DNA of 22,945 nucleotides from JALRAP01 sp046302815 (GTDB taxonomy: Bacteria > Bacteroidota > Bacteroidia > AKYH767-A > OLB10), in assembly GCA_046302815.1 (NCBI GenBank), contig JBKCHO010000036.1:1-22945 (forward strand), read 5' to 3'. Within the stretch, counting starts at the first letter, position 1, and the number at the start of each line of letters is the position of its first letter. The notes under the pieces were generated by a model. That model saw only the letters and a list, made by a program, of their open reading frames with translations. It searched no databases and had not been told where the DNA came from. This document shows, in pieces, positions 7,248-17,000 of the stretch. The translations under genes and the position numbers were made by a program.

Positions 7248-8012
7248 GTGAACCGATATATAAATTTTATAACTCTACCGCTTCTGTGGGTATTAAGCTT
7301 CACCAATACAACCGCTCAATCGCAGGATACTGCCACAGAAATAATCCGTAAAGCAGATACCCATGCCCGTGGAACAACTTCTAAGGCTAATGTAACTATC
7401 AAAATCATTCGACCCAATTGGTCGCGAGAGCTTAATATGCGGATGTGGGCTAAAGGCGCGGATTATTCACTGATTTTGATTCAGTCGCCAGCCAAAGAAA
7501 AAGGGACCGTCTTTTTGAAGCGTGGCAAGGAGGTATGGAATTGGATTCCCTCCATTGAACGAAGTATCAAGCTGCCACCCTCTATGATGTCACAAAGCTG
7601 GATGGGCACCGATTTCACCAATGACGATCTAGTTAAAGAGTCTTCGGCAGTTACGGATTATGTGCATAGTTTTTCGGGCAGCGATACCTTATTGGGCCGA
7701 CCATGTTATGTGATTACTATGATTCCAAAACCCGAGTCGGCAGTCGTTTGGGGAAAGGTTATTGTAAGGATTGACAAAAAAGACCACATGGAACTTCGAA
7801 TGGATTTTTATGATGAGGAAGGTGAGCTAACCTCTGTCATCCAGGCTACGGAGGTAGGTACCATGGCTGGTCGTATGTTGCCTACTACGATGGAGATGAC
7901 TCCGATTGGCAAAAAAGGTCATAAAACCGTTATGAAATATGCTAATTTGATATTGGATGAACCGATCGATGATTCTTTTTTCACTACGACAAATCTGAAA
8001 AAGGTAAGGTAG
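7248..8012 (+). CDS. LolA-like outer-membrane lipoprotein-sorting family protein, about 254 aa
   Basis: Matches the family annotated as outer membrane lipoprotein-sorting protein (LolA/LolB-like fold). It has a signal peptide (residues 1 to about 24, ending in TNTTAQ) with no lipobox Cys, so a soluble periplasmic product is expected. Characteristic stretches are WSRELNMRMWAKG, SPAKEKGTVFLKRGKEVWNWIPS, SQSWMGTDFTNDDLVKES, VIVRIDKKDHMELRMDFYDEEGE and TTMEMTPIGKKGHKTVM. Such proteins bind acyl chains in a half-barrel and are found next to FtsX-like permeases or RND exporters. No ATG is available near the start; GTG at 7248 and GTG at 7242 are the choices and I prefer 7248 because MNRYINF begins the signal peptide. 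Two bases separate it from the next gene. Cargo unknown. Confidence 0.85.
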   Translation: MNRYINFITLPLLWVLSFTNTTAQSQDTATEIIRKADTHARGTTSKANVTIKIIRPNWSRELNMRMWAKGADYSLILIQSPAKEKGTVFLKRGKEVWNWIPSIERSIKLPPSMMSQSWMGTDFTNDDLVKESSAVTDYVHSFSGSDTLLGRPCYVITMIPKPESAVVWGKVIVRIDKKDHMELRMDFYDEEGELTSVIQATEVGTMAGRMLPTTMEMTPIGKKGHKTVMKYANLILDEPIDDSFFTTTNLKKVR

Positions 8013-8014
8013 TT

Positions 8015-9229
8015 ATGTATCTGGTTTTGGCTTGGAGAAACATATGGAGGAATCCTCGGCGATCTTTGATTACCATGGCATCGGTTTTCTTTGCTGTATT
8101 GCTGGCCATATTCATGCGCTCGGCAACCAAAGGTGTATATGAAAATATGACCGACACCATGGTTCGCTTTTCTTCAGGATATATTCAGGTTCATGCCAAG
8201 GGATACTGGGATGAGCGGGTTCTTGACAACTCTTTTGTTCAAAGTGATGGTTTAGTGGACTCGCTTTTAGATTTGGGAATGGCATCCGTAGTTCCGCGGC
8301 TTGAAACATTTGCCTTACTCTCCTACGGCGATAAGTCGCGACCCATCGCCATCATAGGCATCGACCCCATCCACGAAAGCGAAGCAACCGGACTTGGCAG
8401 GAAAGTAATAGAAGGTGTTTTGCCTACCTCTAATGAACATGGTATCATCATAGGTTCTAAACTGGCACAAGCCATGCGAATAAGTGTGGGTGATACAGTC
8501 GTTATGATCGGACAAGGTTACCATGGTAGCATGGCTGCGGCGTTGTTGCCAGTTAAAACAGTTATTCGATTCGGTTCGCCAAGGCTGGATGAAAACTTGG
8601 CATACATGCCTATAAGGAGTTGTCAATCGGTTTTTTCAGCTGATTCATTATTGACCTCTTATTCGGTAATGATTTCAGATCCGGCTTCTGTTGTGGAGCA
8701 GAGTGCAAAGATCAGTTCGCTTTTGGATACGGGTAGATATGAAGTGATGCACTGGAAGGAAATGCTTCCGGAGTTGGATCAGCTAATCGAAGCGGATTCC
8801 GCAGGCCACTATCTCACCATTTATCTTTTGTATCTGGTGATCTCTTTCGGATTGTTTGGAACCATGCTCATGATGACCCGGGAGCGCTTGCATGAATTTG
8901 GAATTTTGGTAGCAATTGGAATGAAAAAACATGTGCTTGGGATGATCGTGGTAGCCGAATTGTTTTTCATTTCTATTGCCGGCATAATCTCTGCCTCTTT
9001 GGTAGGTTATCCATTGGTGACATGGTTGAAATACCATCCCATCCATGTGGGTGGTCGTGTAGGAGAGTTGTATGAAGGATTCGGATTGGAGGCCATCATT
9101 CCTTGTTCGAACGACCCTGGTGTGATTGCCTATCAGGCATTGCTGGTGATGGCTGTTACTATGGTTTTATCGTTATATCCATTTTTCAAGATTCAACGCC
9201 TAAGTCCTTTGCAGGCAATAAATAGTTAA
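8015..9229 (+). CDS. FtsX/LolC-like ABC transporter permease, 404 aa
   Basis: Membrane subunit of a MacB/LolCDE-type ABC exporter. The layout is the usual one: a short amphipathic start with LAWRNIWRNPRRSLI, a first membrane segment at about 20-38, a large periplasmic domain to about residue 265, then three membrane segments (starting near YLTIYLLYLVISFGLFGTML) and the C-terminal motif FKIQRLSPLQAINS. The FtsX core TRERLHEFGILVAIGMKK lies between the second and third segments and contacts the ATPase. The family does not pump across the bilayer in the classic way; it extracts substrates from the inner membrane or drives periplasmic partners. It is the second gene of five with 4 bp to its paralogue, with which it probably forms a heterodimer. 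Confidence 0.9.
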   Translation: MYLVLAWRNIWRNPRRSLITMASVFFAVLLAIFMRSATKGVYENMTDTMVRFSSGYIQVHAKGYWDERVLDNSFVQSDGLVDSLLDLGMASVVPRLETFALLSYGDKSRPIAIIGIDPIHESEATGLGRKVIEGVLPTSNEHGIIIGSKLAQAMRISVGDTVVMIGQGYHGSMAAALLPVKTVIRFGSPRLDENLAYMPIRSCQSVFSADSLLTSYSVMISDPASVVEQSAKISSLLDTGRYEVMHWKEMLPELDQLIEADSAGHYLTIYLLYLVISFGLFGTMLMMTRERLHEFGILVAIGMKKHVLGMIVVAELFFISIAGIISASLVGYPLVTWLKYHPIHVGGRVGELYEGFGLEAIIPCSNDPGVIAYQALLVMAVTMVLSLYPFFKIQRLSPLQAINS

Positions 9230-9233
9230 TCGG

Positions 9234-10448
9234 ATGCTGCTCATCATTGCTTGGCGAAATATTTGGAGAAACAAGTTGAGAAGTCTTGTGGTGATGCTAT
9301 CGATATCTGTAGGCGTTTGGGCTGGATTAACGATGATGTCTTTTTCATACGGCATGTATCAAGGACATATTCGTAATGTGATTTCATATCAGCTTTCGCA
9401 TATACAAGTGCATCATCCGGAATTCCGATCCGATATGGATATTGTAGACACATTGGCGGGAGCACTAGATATGGAGATAGCCATACGAAAAATCCCCGGT
9501 GTAAAATCCACGGTCCGTCGTTGTATTTCTCGCGCCATGTTGGTTAGTGCCTCCGGATCGGCAGGTGTGGTGGTCAATGGGGTAGCTCCCAATGATGAAC
9601 GGTTGGTTACAGTATTGGATTCATTACTTGAATCGGGAACCTATTTCCAAGACGGAAATAAAAAGGAGTTACTGATGGGGTCCAAGCTCGCCAATAAGCT
9701 ACATGCAAAACCGGGTTCTAAAGTAGTCCTCATGATGCAGGATGCGAACGATGAGATGGTTTCAGGTGCATTTCGAGTGAAAGGGGTTTTCCGTACGCGG
9801 AACTCTGAGTTCGACGAGATGACCGTGTTCGTTTCAATTGGTAAGTTTCAAGAGTTGACCTCCTTGCGAGGACAAGCACATGAGATTGCCGTATTGCTGA
9901 ATGATGATTCCAATTTGCTGGAGGTCCAACAGAAAATCAAAAGCATTGCAGTCCATGCTGAGGTATTGAATTGGATGGAGCTTTCTCCAGAGCTGGATCT
10001 TGTTGTTAATTCATTTGATACCTACATGTATATTTTCATGGGTATTATTTTGGCCGCATTGATGTTTGGTATTGTTAACACCATGCTCATGGCTGTATTG
10101 GAGAGGCAGAGGGAAATTGGTATGTTGATGGCAATCGGGATGAACCGTTCCCGAGTTTTTGCCATGATCATGATGGAGACCTCTTGGCTTGCTTTGGTTG
10201 GTGGACCTGTTGGCATACTTTTAGGCCATCTTACTATCTATTGGTTTGGCATCCATGGAGTGGACTTGTCTCAGTATTCGGAGGCGCTTTCGATGTACGG
10301 ATTCTCCAATATCATCTACTTTGAGCTCGATAGAGGTTTTTACATGCCTATACTTTTAATGACTTTAGCCGTCACTATGCTTTCGGCGCTATATCCAGCC
10401 CTCAAGGCTCTCTCCCTTGATCCAGCAACAGCAATTCGTAAAATTTAA
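9234..10448 (+). CDS. FtsX/LolE-like ABC transporter permease, 404 aa
   Basis: Paralogue of the preceding permease with the same length and plan: IAWRNIWRNKLRSLVVML at the start, one membrane segment, a periplasmic domain from about 40 to 265 and three C-terminal membrane segments beginning at YMYIFMGIILAALMFGIVNT. The ATPase-contacting motif is LERQREIGMLMAIGMNRSR and the C-terminus is LKALSLDPATAIRKI. The shared opening (AWRNIWRN) and equal length point to an old tandem duplication. With the gene upstream it would form the membrane heterodimer of a LolCDE-like complex. The gene ends 4 bp before the ATPase gene. Confidence 0.9.
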   Translation: MLLIIAWRNIWRNKLRSLVVMLSISVGVWAGLTMMSFSYGMYQGHIRNVISYQLSHIQVHHPEFRSDMDIVDTLAGALDMEIAIRKIPGVKSTVRRCISRAMLVSASGSAGVVVNGVAPNDERLVTVLDSLLESGTYFQDGNKKELLMGSKLANKLHAKPGSKVVLMMQDANDEMVSGAFRVKGVFRTRNSEFDEMTVFVSIGKFQELTSLRGQAHEIAVLLNDDSNLLEVQQKIKSIAVHAEVLNWMELSPELDLVVNSFDTYMYIFMGIILAALMFGIVNTMLMAVLERQREIGMLMAIGMNRSRVFAMIMMETSWLALVGGPVGILLGHLTIYWFGIHGVDLSQYSEALSMYGFSNIIYFELDRGFYMPILLMTLAVTMLSALYPALKALSLDPATAIRKI

Positions 10449-10452
10449 TCCT

Positions 10453-11160
10453 ATGGCAACTGCGGTTATCGATGCGCATAATGTATCCAAAGTTTACAAT
10501 CCAGGAAGTGTTCCTGTAAAGGCTTTATCTGATATTCATCTTCACATAGAGCAAGGTGAATTTACGGCCTTGGTTGGACCATCTGGTTCAGGAAAATCAA
10601 CCTTACTGAATATCATCGGTGGTCTAGATAGGCCCACCACTGGAAATGTAATTGTTTCAGGTCAAGACCTAACGGAGATGGCGGCGAACAAATTAATCGA
10701 TTTTCGTTTGCATCATATCGGCTTTGTTTTCCAGTCTTTCAATTTGGTTCCTGTGCTCAGCGCCAAGGAGAATATTTCCTTGGTTATGCTGATGCAAGGG
10801 GCAACTGTAAAGGAGCGTAACAGACGCGCAGAGGAGCTGCTTTTCAGGGTAGGGATGTCTGATAAAATGGATGTGAGGCCGGGAGAGTTATCGGGTGGTC
10901 AACAACAACGCGTGGCTGTGGCACGAGCCATGGCTTCCAAGCCTAAGTTTATTTTGGCTGATGAGCCAACAGCTAATTTGGATTCAAAAGCAGCCGCAAA
11001 TTTGTTGGATATGATGGCTGAATTGAATAGAGAAGATAAAACCACATTCATCTTTTCCACACATGATCCGCGCGTTATCGAAAAAGCCAGAAGGGTTATA
11101 ACACTTGAAGATGGCCGAATAGTTAATGACACGGCTCAAACACCTCTGCTTCATGATTGA
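10453..11160 (+). CDS. LolD/MacB-like ABC transporter ATP-binding protein, 235 aa
   Basis: Cytoplasmic ATPase that powers the two permeases. All nucleotide-binding motifs are present: Walker A GPSGSGKS (42-49), Q-loop VFQSFNLVPVLSA, signature LSGGQQQRVAVARAMA, Walker B FILADEPTANLD and the switch His in FIFSTHDPR. The SFNLVPVLSAxEN segment is typical of the LolD/MacB/FtsE class. I chose the ATG at 10453 (MATAVIDAHNV); the frame stays open upstream to a TTG at 10417, but that lies inside the permease gene. The 3' end overlaps the start of the next gene by 8 bp, which points to translational coupling. Confidence 0.93.
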   Translation: MATAVIDAHNVSKVYNPGSVPVKALSDIHLHIEQGEFTALVGPSGSGKSTLLNIIGGLDRPTTGNVIVSGQDLTEMAANKLIDFRLHHIGFVFQSFNLVPVLSAKENISLVMLMQGATVKERNRRAEELLFRVGMSDKMDVRPGELSGGQQQRVAVARAMASKPKFILADEPTANLDSKAAANLLDMMAELNREDKTTFIFSTHDPRVIEKARRVITLEDGRIVNDTAQTPLLHD

Positions 11161-12271
11161 GAAAAGGCAAGGGTTGATTGTGGGATTACTGCTTTTTTTC
11201 ACGCAGTATACTTCATTGGGGCAGGACTCCACGAATTGGAGTTTACGAGGGTATGTAAAAGGCATGTATACAGGAGCTGAGTCCTCCTATTCAGAACATT
11301 TCATGCAAACGGGTACACTGCATGGGCGTTTGCGATTCGATTTCAACCCCACCGAACGGATTGCTTTTCGATCGGATATTCGAAACAGAATCCTAAAAGG
11401 TGATGCAGTACAAATGATCCCTTACTATGTTGACTTGATGAATGATGACCCTGGAATGTTTGATCTGAATGTAACTGATCAATGGGATACTGATTTTATT
11501 TGGGTTTTGAATGTTGATCGACTTTTAATGGAGTACCGTACAAAAAGTTGGATTTTCACAGCAGGTCGCCAACGCATCAATTGGGGTTTAAGTACAGTTT
11601 GGAATCCTCACGATGTATTCAACACCTTCGATTTTTTTGATTTCGATTATGAGGAAAGACCTGGAAGTGATGCGTTTCGTTTGCAGTTCGATGAAGGCGG
11701 TTTGTCGGGTTTAGAGGCTGCTGTTTCTAGTGATGTAGATGGTCAGTTACGCGCCGCCATACTTTACAGATTCAACAATTTGAATTATGATTTTCAATTT
11801 TTGACAGGATACTCCTATGGTCGATGGCTTGGTGGTTTAGGTTGGGCCGGTAGTATTGGTGAGACCGGATTCAAAGGGGAATCAAGATATGTCCATACAC
11901 CATATGATACTCCTTTCGAAAACAAGTTGGTTGCTACTGTTGGATTGGATCGGACCTTTGATCCAGGATGGTATGTTGGTGTGAATGGTTTGTATACTGG
12001 ATCGGATTCCAGGATAGGCAGTGAGTCTCCTTTGTTATCATTTTCCTATGATCGCGCTTTGATGGTGCAGGTAAATCGACAAATTAATCCGATTTGGATT
12101 GCTGGTGTTTCTATTTTTTATGCATCTGAAAATCGGTTTGCCCTAATGCCCAGTATCTCAAGATCGATAGGCAACAATTTGGAGGTTTTGCTTACCGGTA
12201 TTGGATTTTATGAAACGGGCATATCTCAGAACAGTATGTTCCTGAGATTAAGATGGAGTTTTTCGTCTTAA
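11153..12271 (+). CDS. Putative outer-membrane beta-barrel protein, 372 aa
   Basis: Begins with a signal peptide (MIEKRQGLIVGLLLFFTQYTSLGQ) and continues with alternating hydrophobic/polar strands separated by short turns, ending in the aromatic strand SMFLRLRWSFSS, as outer-membrane barrels do. The stretch GRQRINWGLSTVWNPHDVF (about 138-156) recalls DUF1302-type and related porin-like proteins. I chose the ATG at 11153, inside the end of the ATPase gene; an ATG at 11126 would add nine residues before the signal peptide. Being the last gene of the operon, it may be the outer-membrane end of the pathway, accepting or releasing the cargo of the LolA-like protein. That role is inference. It converges on the next gene with only 11 bp between the stop codons and no obvious terminator. 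Confidence 0.75.
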   Translation: MIEKRQGLIVGLLLFFTQYTSLGQDSTNWSLRGYVKGMYTGAESSYSEHFMQTGTLHGRLRFDFNPTERIAFRSDIRNRILKGDAVQMIPYYVDLMNDDPGMFDLNVTDQWDTDFIWVLNVDRLLMEYRTKSWIFTAGRQRINWGLSTVWNPHDVFNTFDFFDFDYEERPGSDAFRLQFDEGGLSGLEAAVSSDVDGQLRAAILYRFNNLNYDFQFLTGYSYGRWLGGLGWAGSIGETGFKGESRYVHTPYDTPFENKLVATVGLDRTFDPGWYVGVNGLYTGSDSRIGSESPLLSFSYDRALMVQVNRQINPIWIAGVSIFYASENRFALMPSISRSIGNNLEVLLTGIGFYETGISQNSMFLRLRWSFSS

Positions 12272-12282
12272 CGAGCTCCGAA

Positions 12283-14022
12283 TTAAATCCCTTTTGGTAT
12301 AGCCTCGATGAGTTTGCGGGTGTACTCTGATTTCGGGTTCGCGTAGATATCCTCAGGATAGCCCGACTCTTCGATTTTTCCCTTATTCATCACAATCATC
12401 CGATCACTCATGAATTTCACAACGGATAAGTCATGTGATATGAAAATGTAAGTAAATCCGAATTTATCCCGTAATTCGTTAAGTAGATTCAATACCTGTG
12501 CTTGAACCGATACATCCAGCGCTGAAACGGACTCGTCACAAATAATGAATTCGGGCTCAACGGCGATAGCTCTCGCTATACAAATCCGTTGCCTTTGTCC
12601 ACCTGAAAATTCATGTGGGTAACGGTTGAAGTGATCTGCTTTCAAGCTCACTCTTTCCAATAAGTCAATCGTTTTTTCCTTTCGGATTTTGTCGTTTCCA
12701 TGCAGCTTATGAACCTGCATAGGTTCCAATATGGCCTCTCCAATGGTCATGCGCGGATTCAACGAGGAGTATGGATCCTGGAAAATAATCTGCATGTGTT
12801 TACGCATCATACGCAGTTCGGAAGCATTGAGCTTTAGGATGTCTTTGTCTTTGAAAAATACCTGTCCGGATGAGGGCTCTATCAATCGCAAGATACTTCT
12901 TCCCAATGTGGTTTTGCCACAACCTGATTCACCCACGAGGCCGAGCGTTTCGCCTGGAAACACATCAAAACTGACATCATCTACAGCTTTTACATATTCG
13001 GTTTTTCGACTGAAAAACCCTTTTTTGATAGGGAACCAATTACTAACATTAACTGCTCTCAAAAGTGGCGACTGTTGTTGCAGAATTTCTCTGCGCTCAA
13101 GTATATCTTTTTCCTGCAGTTCAAGTCCATCCACAAATGAAGTTATATTGCTATTTGTGGCGATTAGACTGCTTTCACCCTCTTGCATGAAATCAGAAAT
13201 GGTGGGCAACATTTTTAGCTTTTTCCCGAGCGGAGGTCTGCAAGCAATCAGTCCTCTTGTATAGGGATGCGATGGATTTTTGAAAATGGATTCAACGGGA
13301 CCTTCTTCAACGATATTTCCCCTATGCATGACTACTACCCTGTGTGCGATTTGGGCAATGACGCCCAAGTCGTGCGTTATGAAAACGATGCTCATGCCGT
13401 TTTCCTTTTGAAGCTCTTTCAGTAAGTCAATAATGCTGGCTTGAACTGTTACATCCAATGCGGTTGTCGGTTCATCCGCAATCAATATGGCTGGATCGCA
13501 ACTGATAGCCATGGCAATCATCACCCTCTGCTTTTGTCCTCCAGACAATTGGTGCGGATAGCTTTCAAATATTTGTTCGGGTCTGGGAAGCTTAACTTTT
13601 TGGAAAAGCTCGATGGTTTTTTGCTTCGCTTCTTTTTTACCGATTTTTTTATGGAGCATAAGAGCTTCAGCAACCTGGTAGCCACAAGTTAATACCGGAT
13701 TCAGCGATGACATGGGCTCTTGGAAAATCATGGCAATTTCATTGCCCCTGAATTTTCTTATTTCATTTTCATTCAGAGCTGAAATTTCGGTTGTGTTTCC
13801 ATTTCGATCGGTATAATGAATTCCTCCTCCCGATATGTGGCTGGGCGGAGAGGGGATCAATTGCATGATCGACAAAGAAGTTACAGATTTTCCTGATCCT
13901 GATTCTCCTACAATACCAAGGGTTTCTCCCTTATCGAGTTGCAGGGATATGCCATTCACAGCGATGAAGTCGGCTCCGAATCGGATGTTCAGGTTGCTAA
14001 CACGAAGAATTGTATCCGCCAT
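12283..14022 (-). CDS. Fused two-domain oligopeptide-type ABC ATPase (DppD-DppF/YejF-like), 579 aa
   Basis: Two complete ABC ATPase domains in one chain, as in YejF and GsiA of peptide or glutathione importers. Domain 1: Walker A GESGSGKS (39-46), signature LSGGQKQRVMIAMA, Walker B ILIADEPTTALD, and the oligopeptide-type C-terminal element SHPYTRGLIACRPPLG. Domain 2: Walker A GESGCGKT, signature FSGGQRQRICIARAI, Walker B FIICDESVSALD, and a degenerate ending NPKSEYTRKLIEAIPKGI. Domain 2 has Ser in place of Pro after the catalytic Glu, which is common in this subfamily. No permease or binding protein is encoded nearby, so partners must be elsewhere. The gene is 42 bp downstream of the large surface protein on the same strand and may be co-transcribed. 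Confidence 0.93.
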   Translation of the reverse strand: MADTILRVSNLNIRFGADFIAVNGISLQLDKGETLGIVGESGSGKSVTSLSIMQLIPSPPSHISGGGIHYTDRNGNTTEISALNENEIRKFRGNEIAMIFQEPMSSLNPVLTCGYQVAEALMLHKKIGKKEAKQKTIELFQKVKLPRPEQIFESYPHQLSGGQKQRVMIAMAISCDPAILIADEPTTALDVTVQASIIDLLKELQKENGMSIVFITHDLGVIAQIAHRVVVMHRGNIVEEGPVESIFKNPSHPYTRGLIACRPPLGKKLKMLPTISDFMQEGESSLIATNSNITSFVDGLELQEKDILERREILQQQSPLLRAVNVSNWFPIKKGFFSRKTEYVKAVDDVSFDVFPGETLGLVGESGCGKTTLGRSILRLIEPSSGQVFFKDKDILKLNASELRMMRKHMQIIFQDPYSSLNPRMTIGEAILEPMQVHKLHGNDKIRKEKTIDLLERVSLKADHFNRYPHEFSGGQRQRICIARAIAVEPEFIICDESVSALDVSVQAQVLNLLNELRDKFGFTYIFISHDLSVVKFMSDRMIVMNKGKIEESGYPEDIYANPKSEYTRKLIEAIPKGI

Positions 14023-14064
14023 AAGGCGGTGAAATTACAAAACATGAGTGAACAGTAGAAGGGG

Positions 14065-17000
14065 TTACCGTATGAGTGCTACGGTACCTTTGCGAACATC
14101 TTGTTTTCCGCACAAATCGGTCGTGGTAACCACATATATATATATACCCTCGGGGGCTTCCTTGCCACCGAGCTTTCCGTCCCAGCCCTTGTCTGGATCA
14201 TTTGATTCAAATACGGCCAGACCCCACCTGTTGCGAATTACAAGTTCATAATCTTGTATCATGGTGGTAATGGGCTTGAATAATTCGTTTCTGGAGTCTC
14301 CATTGGGTGTAAAAGCATTTGGCACCCAGATACGGTAGGGTTGAGTTATTTCCAGGTCGATATTGAATGAATCTGTGCAACCGGAGTTTGATGTTGCAAT
14401 TAGGAACACTTCGTACAGTCCTCCAATCATGTAATCGTGTTCAGGACTGGCTTCTAAACTGGATGATCCGTCACCAAAATCCCAATTCCAAAAGTTTCCG
14501 TTAACGGTTTGGTTTAAGAATTTATATTCTCCTGAAAAGGGACAAGAAACAGGTTTTGCCACGAAACTGGCACCTATATCCTCCACATAGTATTCGTTGG
14601 TTATTCCTAGTCCAGTTGTGCAGCTTGGTGTCCCGCCATCTGAAACGCTTATAAGATTGATGCTGTTGATGCCAGGTATATTTGTTGGAATTTGAATGGT
14701 TCCCTCCATACCTGTTGTTGTGGTTTGAATTGATGGCCCATTGTTCAAGGAATAAACAATTTGAAATGGAGGAATACCATTTGAGCATTCAATTGTAGCG
14801 ATAGACAGAGGTTCATCAAGACAAAGTGAGTCGGGGCCGTAGATGGTTGAATTGGGTAGTTCCCTAACAATTACGGTGTCGTACTCCGATAAGGATGCAG
14901 GACAAACTGGGTTGGTGTTGGCTGTAACTCCTGTGAGCAATATAGGTATGGTATCGGCTGATGAAGTGGATATTGATAGGTTGGCGGTATTATTAATTGA
15001 AGTGATGTACTGTATGGGACCACCATTTTGAGTATAGCTGAATATGTATGGTGGTGTGCTATTGTTGCCAATCAACTCGATATTCACAGGTGTGTCGTTT
15101 TTGCAAACAATTGAACCACCGGAAACCGTTGCGCCAGGTAGGGGAATTACTTCCAATGAAACGGATTTAGATATAGCTCTGTTGCAAACGATAGGGTCTG
15201 CAGCTTCTACTGAATTTAGTATGACATTGAATGTGCCTGAATTATTAGTCGGCAGTTGAATTGATGCGGATGAGGAGCTGGAACCAGAAATTAAAGTTTG
15301 ACCTGCTAGGCCGTTAATTGTGTAATTGAATGAATAAGGCGGTGTTCCACCAGTTCCTATAAAGCTTACAATGGGGGAATTGCCGAACTGACATACTGTT
15401 GTAGTGTCAATGGAAATGTTTGCATCAGGAAGATCAACAACGGTTATTGAAGTTGAAATGTTAGGGGTGTAAGGGCAGGTTTGATTGCCGGATCCTGAAA
15501 TGGAAATCAGATTGAGCGTAAATGAACCAGGTATAGATGTATTGAAGTTGATGGCGGCGGTATCTGATCCGTTTGGAGTTGTAGCCGTTATATTCGGACC
15601 ATTGTCGATATTGTAGGTGAAAGTGTAGGGGGCGGTTCCTCCGGTTCCAATGAATTCTACCGTTGCTGAATCGTTTAAACAAACCATCATCGGAGATCCA
15701 ATTATCGCATCCACCAAGTTGTAAACATTAAACAGAAAATTGGTGGTGCCAGAAGATCCACATGCAGGATTGTTGAGGCTAGTGATGCCTGTAATCTGAA
15801 ACAGTTGGCTTCCTGCTGTAATCGTAGAGGGAACTATTGATGCTTGGTTGTTTGATGTTGAAACGGGATTTTGGGGCACACCATTGATGGAATAATTGAT
15901 TTGATATGGTGCAAGACTTTGTCCATTGCTTGTTGCGATGTTCACAAGAAGAGTCGGTGGTGATGCTCCCACGCAAGCCGAGGTGGGGCCAGCAAAAAAC
16001 GGCTGGAAGCTAGGGGGTGGCTCCAAGGTGAATGTTTTTGTTATGGTATCCTTGCATGAACTTGAGGATGTAGAGATGAGCGTAACTGAGTAGGTTCCGG
16101 ATCCAGAGTATGTGTGTTGGGGATTTGCAGATGTTGCGTTTGGCGAACCATCGCCAAAATTCCAGTCCCAGGAATTGATGCTACCAGCTCCTGTATTTGA
16201 ACTATCGGTGAATTGTACCTGATAACTGCACAAGGAGGTGTCTATTTGAAAGTCTATTACAAATTCTGGAAGAACGGTTATTGTGGAAGATGAATTAGTA
16301 TTGGCAGGGCAGGTTTGGTTGCCTGCTCCTGAAACGGATACTAAGTTGAGCGTGTATGATCCTGGAATAGAAGTGTTGATACTGATGGTCGCCGTGTCAG
16401 AGCCGCTTGATGTTACTGCAACCAGGTTTGGACCGTTGTCGATATTGTATGTGAAAATGTAGGGCGCTATACCACCGATTCCAACCAAATCTATAGAAGC
16501 GGTTTCGTTAAAACAAAAGGCAAGTGGGGGTGTAATGGTCGCATCTACCACATTATATACATTGAACAGGAAATTGGTGGTGCCAGAAGATCCGCATGCG
16601 GGATTGCTGAGGCTGGTGATGCCTGTGATTTGAAAAAGTTGGCTTCCAACCGTACTTGTGGAAAGAATTATGGATGCTTGGTTGGTGAGTGTGGTTATAG
16701 GAATCTGTGGTACACCATTGATTGAATAATTTATTCTGTAAGGAGCAAAACTTTGTCCCGTGCTAGTGGCAATGTTTACAAACAAATTGGGAGGTAATGA
16801 TCCTACGCATGCTGAAGTTGGGCCAGCGAAAAAAGGCTGAAAGCTCGGAGGTGGATCCAGTGTGAAGGTTTTGGTTATGGTATCTCTACAAAAACCGGTC
16901 GATCTCGTTATTAATGTAACGGTATATGTGCCGGGTCCCGGATAAGTATGAGTTGGGTTTGAAGTGTAAGCTTTGGGTGATCCATCACCGAAATCCCAAT

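Noticed and set aside
14063..14088. Hairpin at the 3' end of the surface-protein gene as a terminator
   Set aside because: GGT.ACCGT can pair with ACGGTACC, but on the minus strand no T run follows, so read-through into the ABC ATPase gene is as likely.
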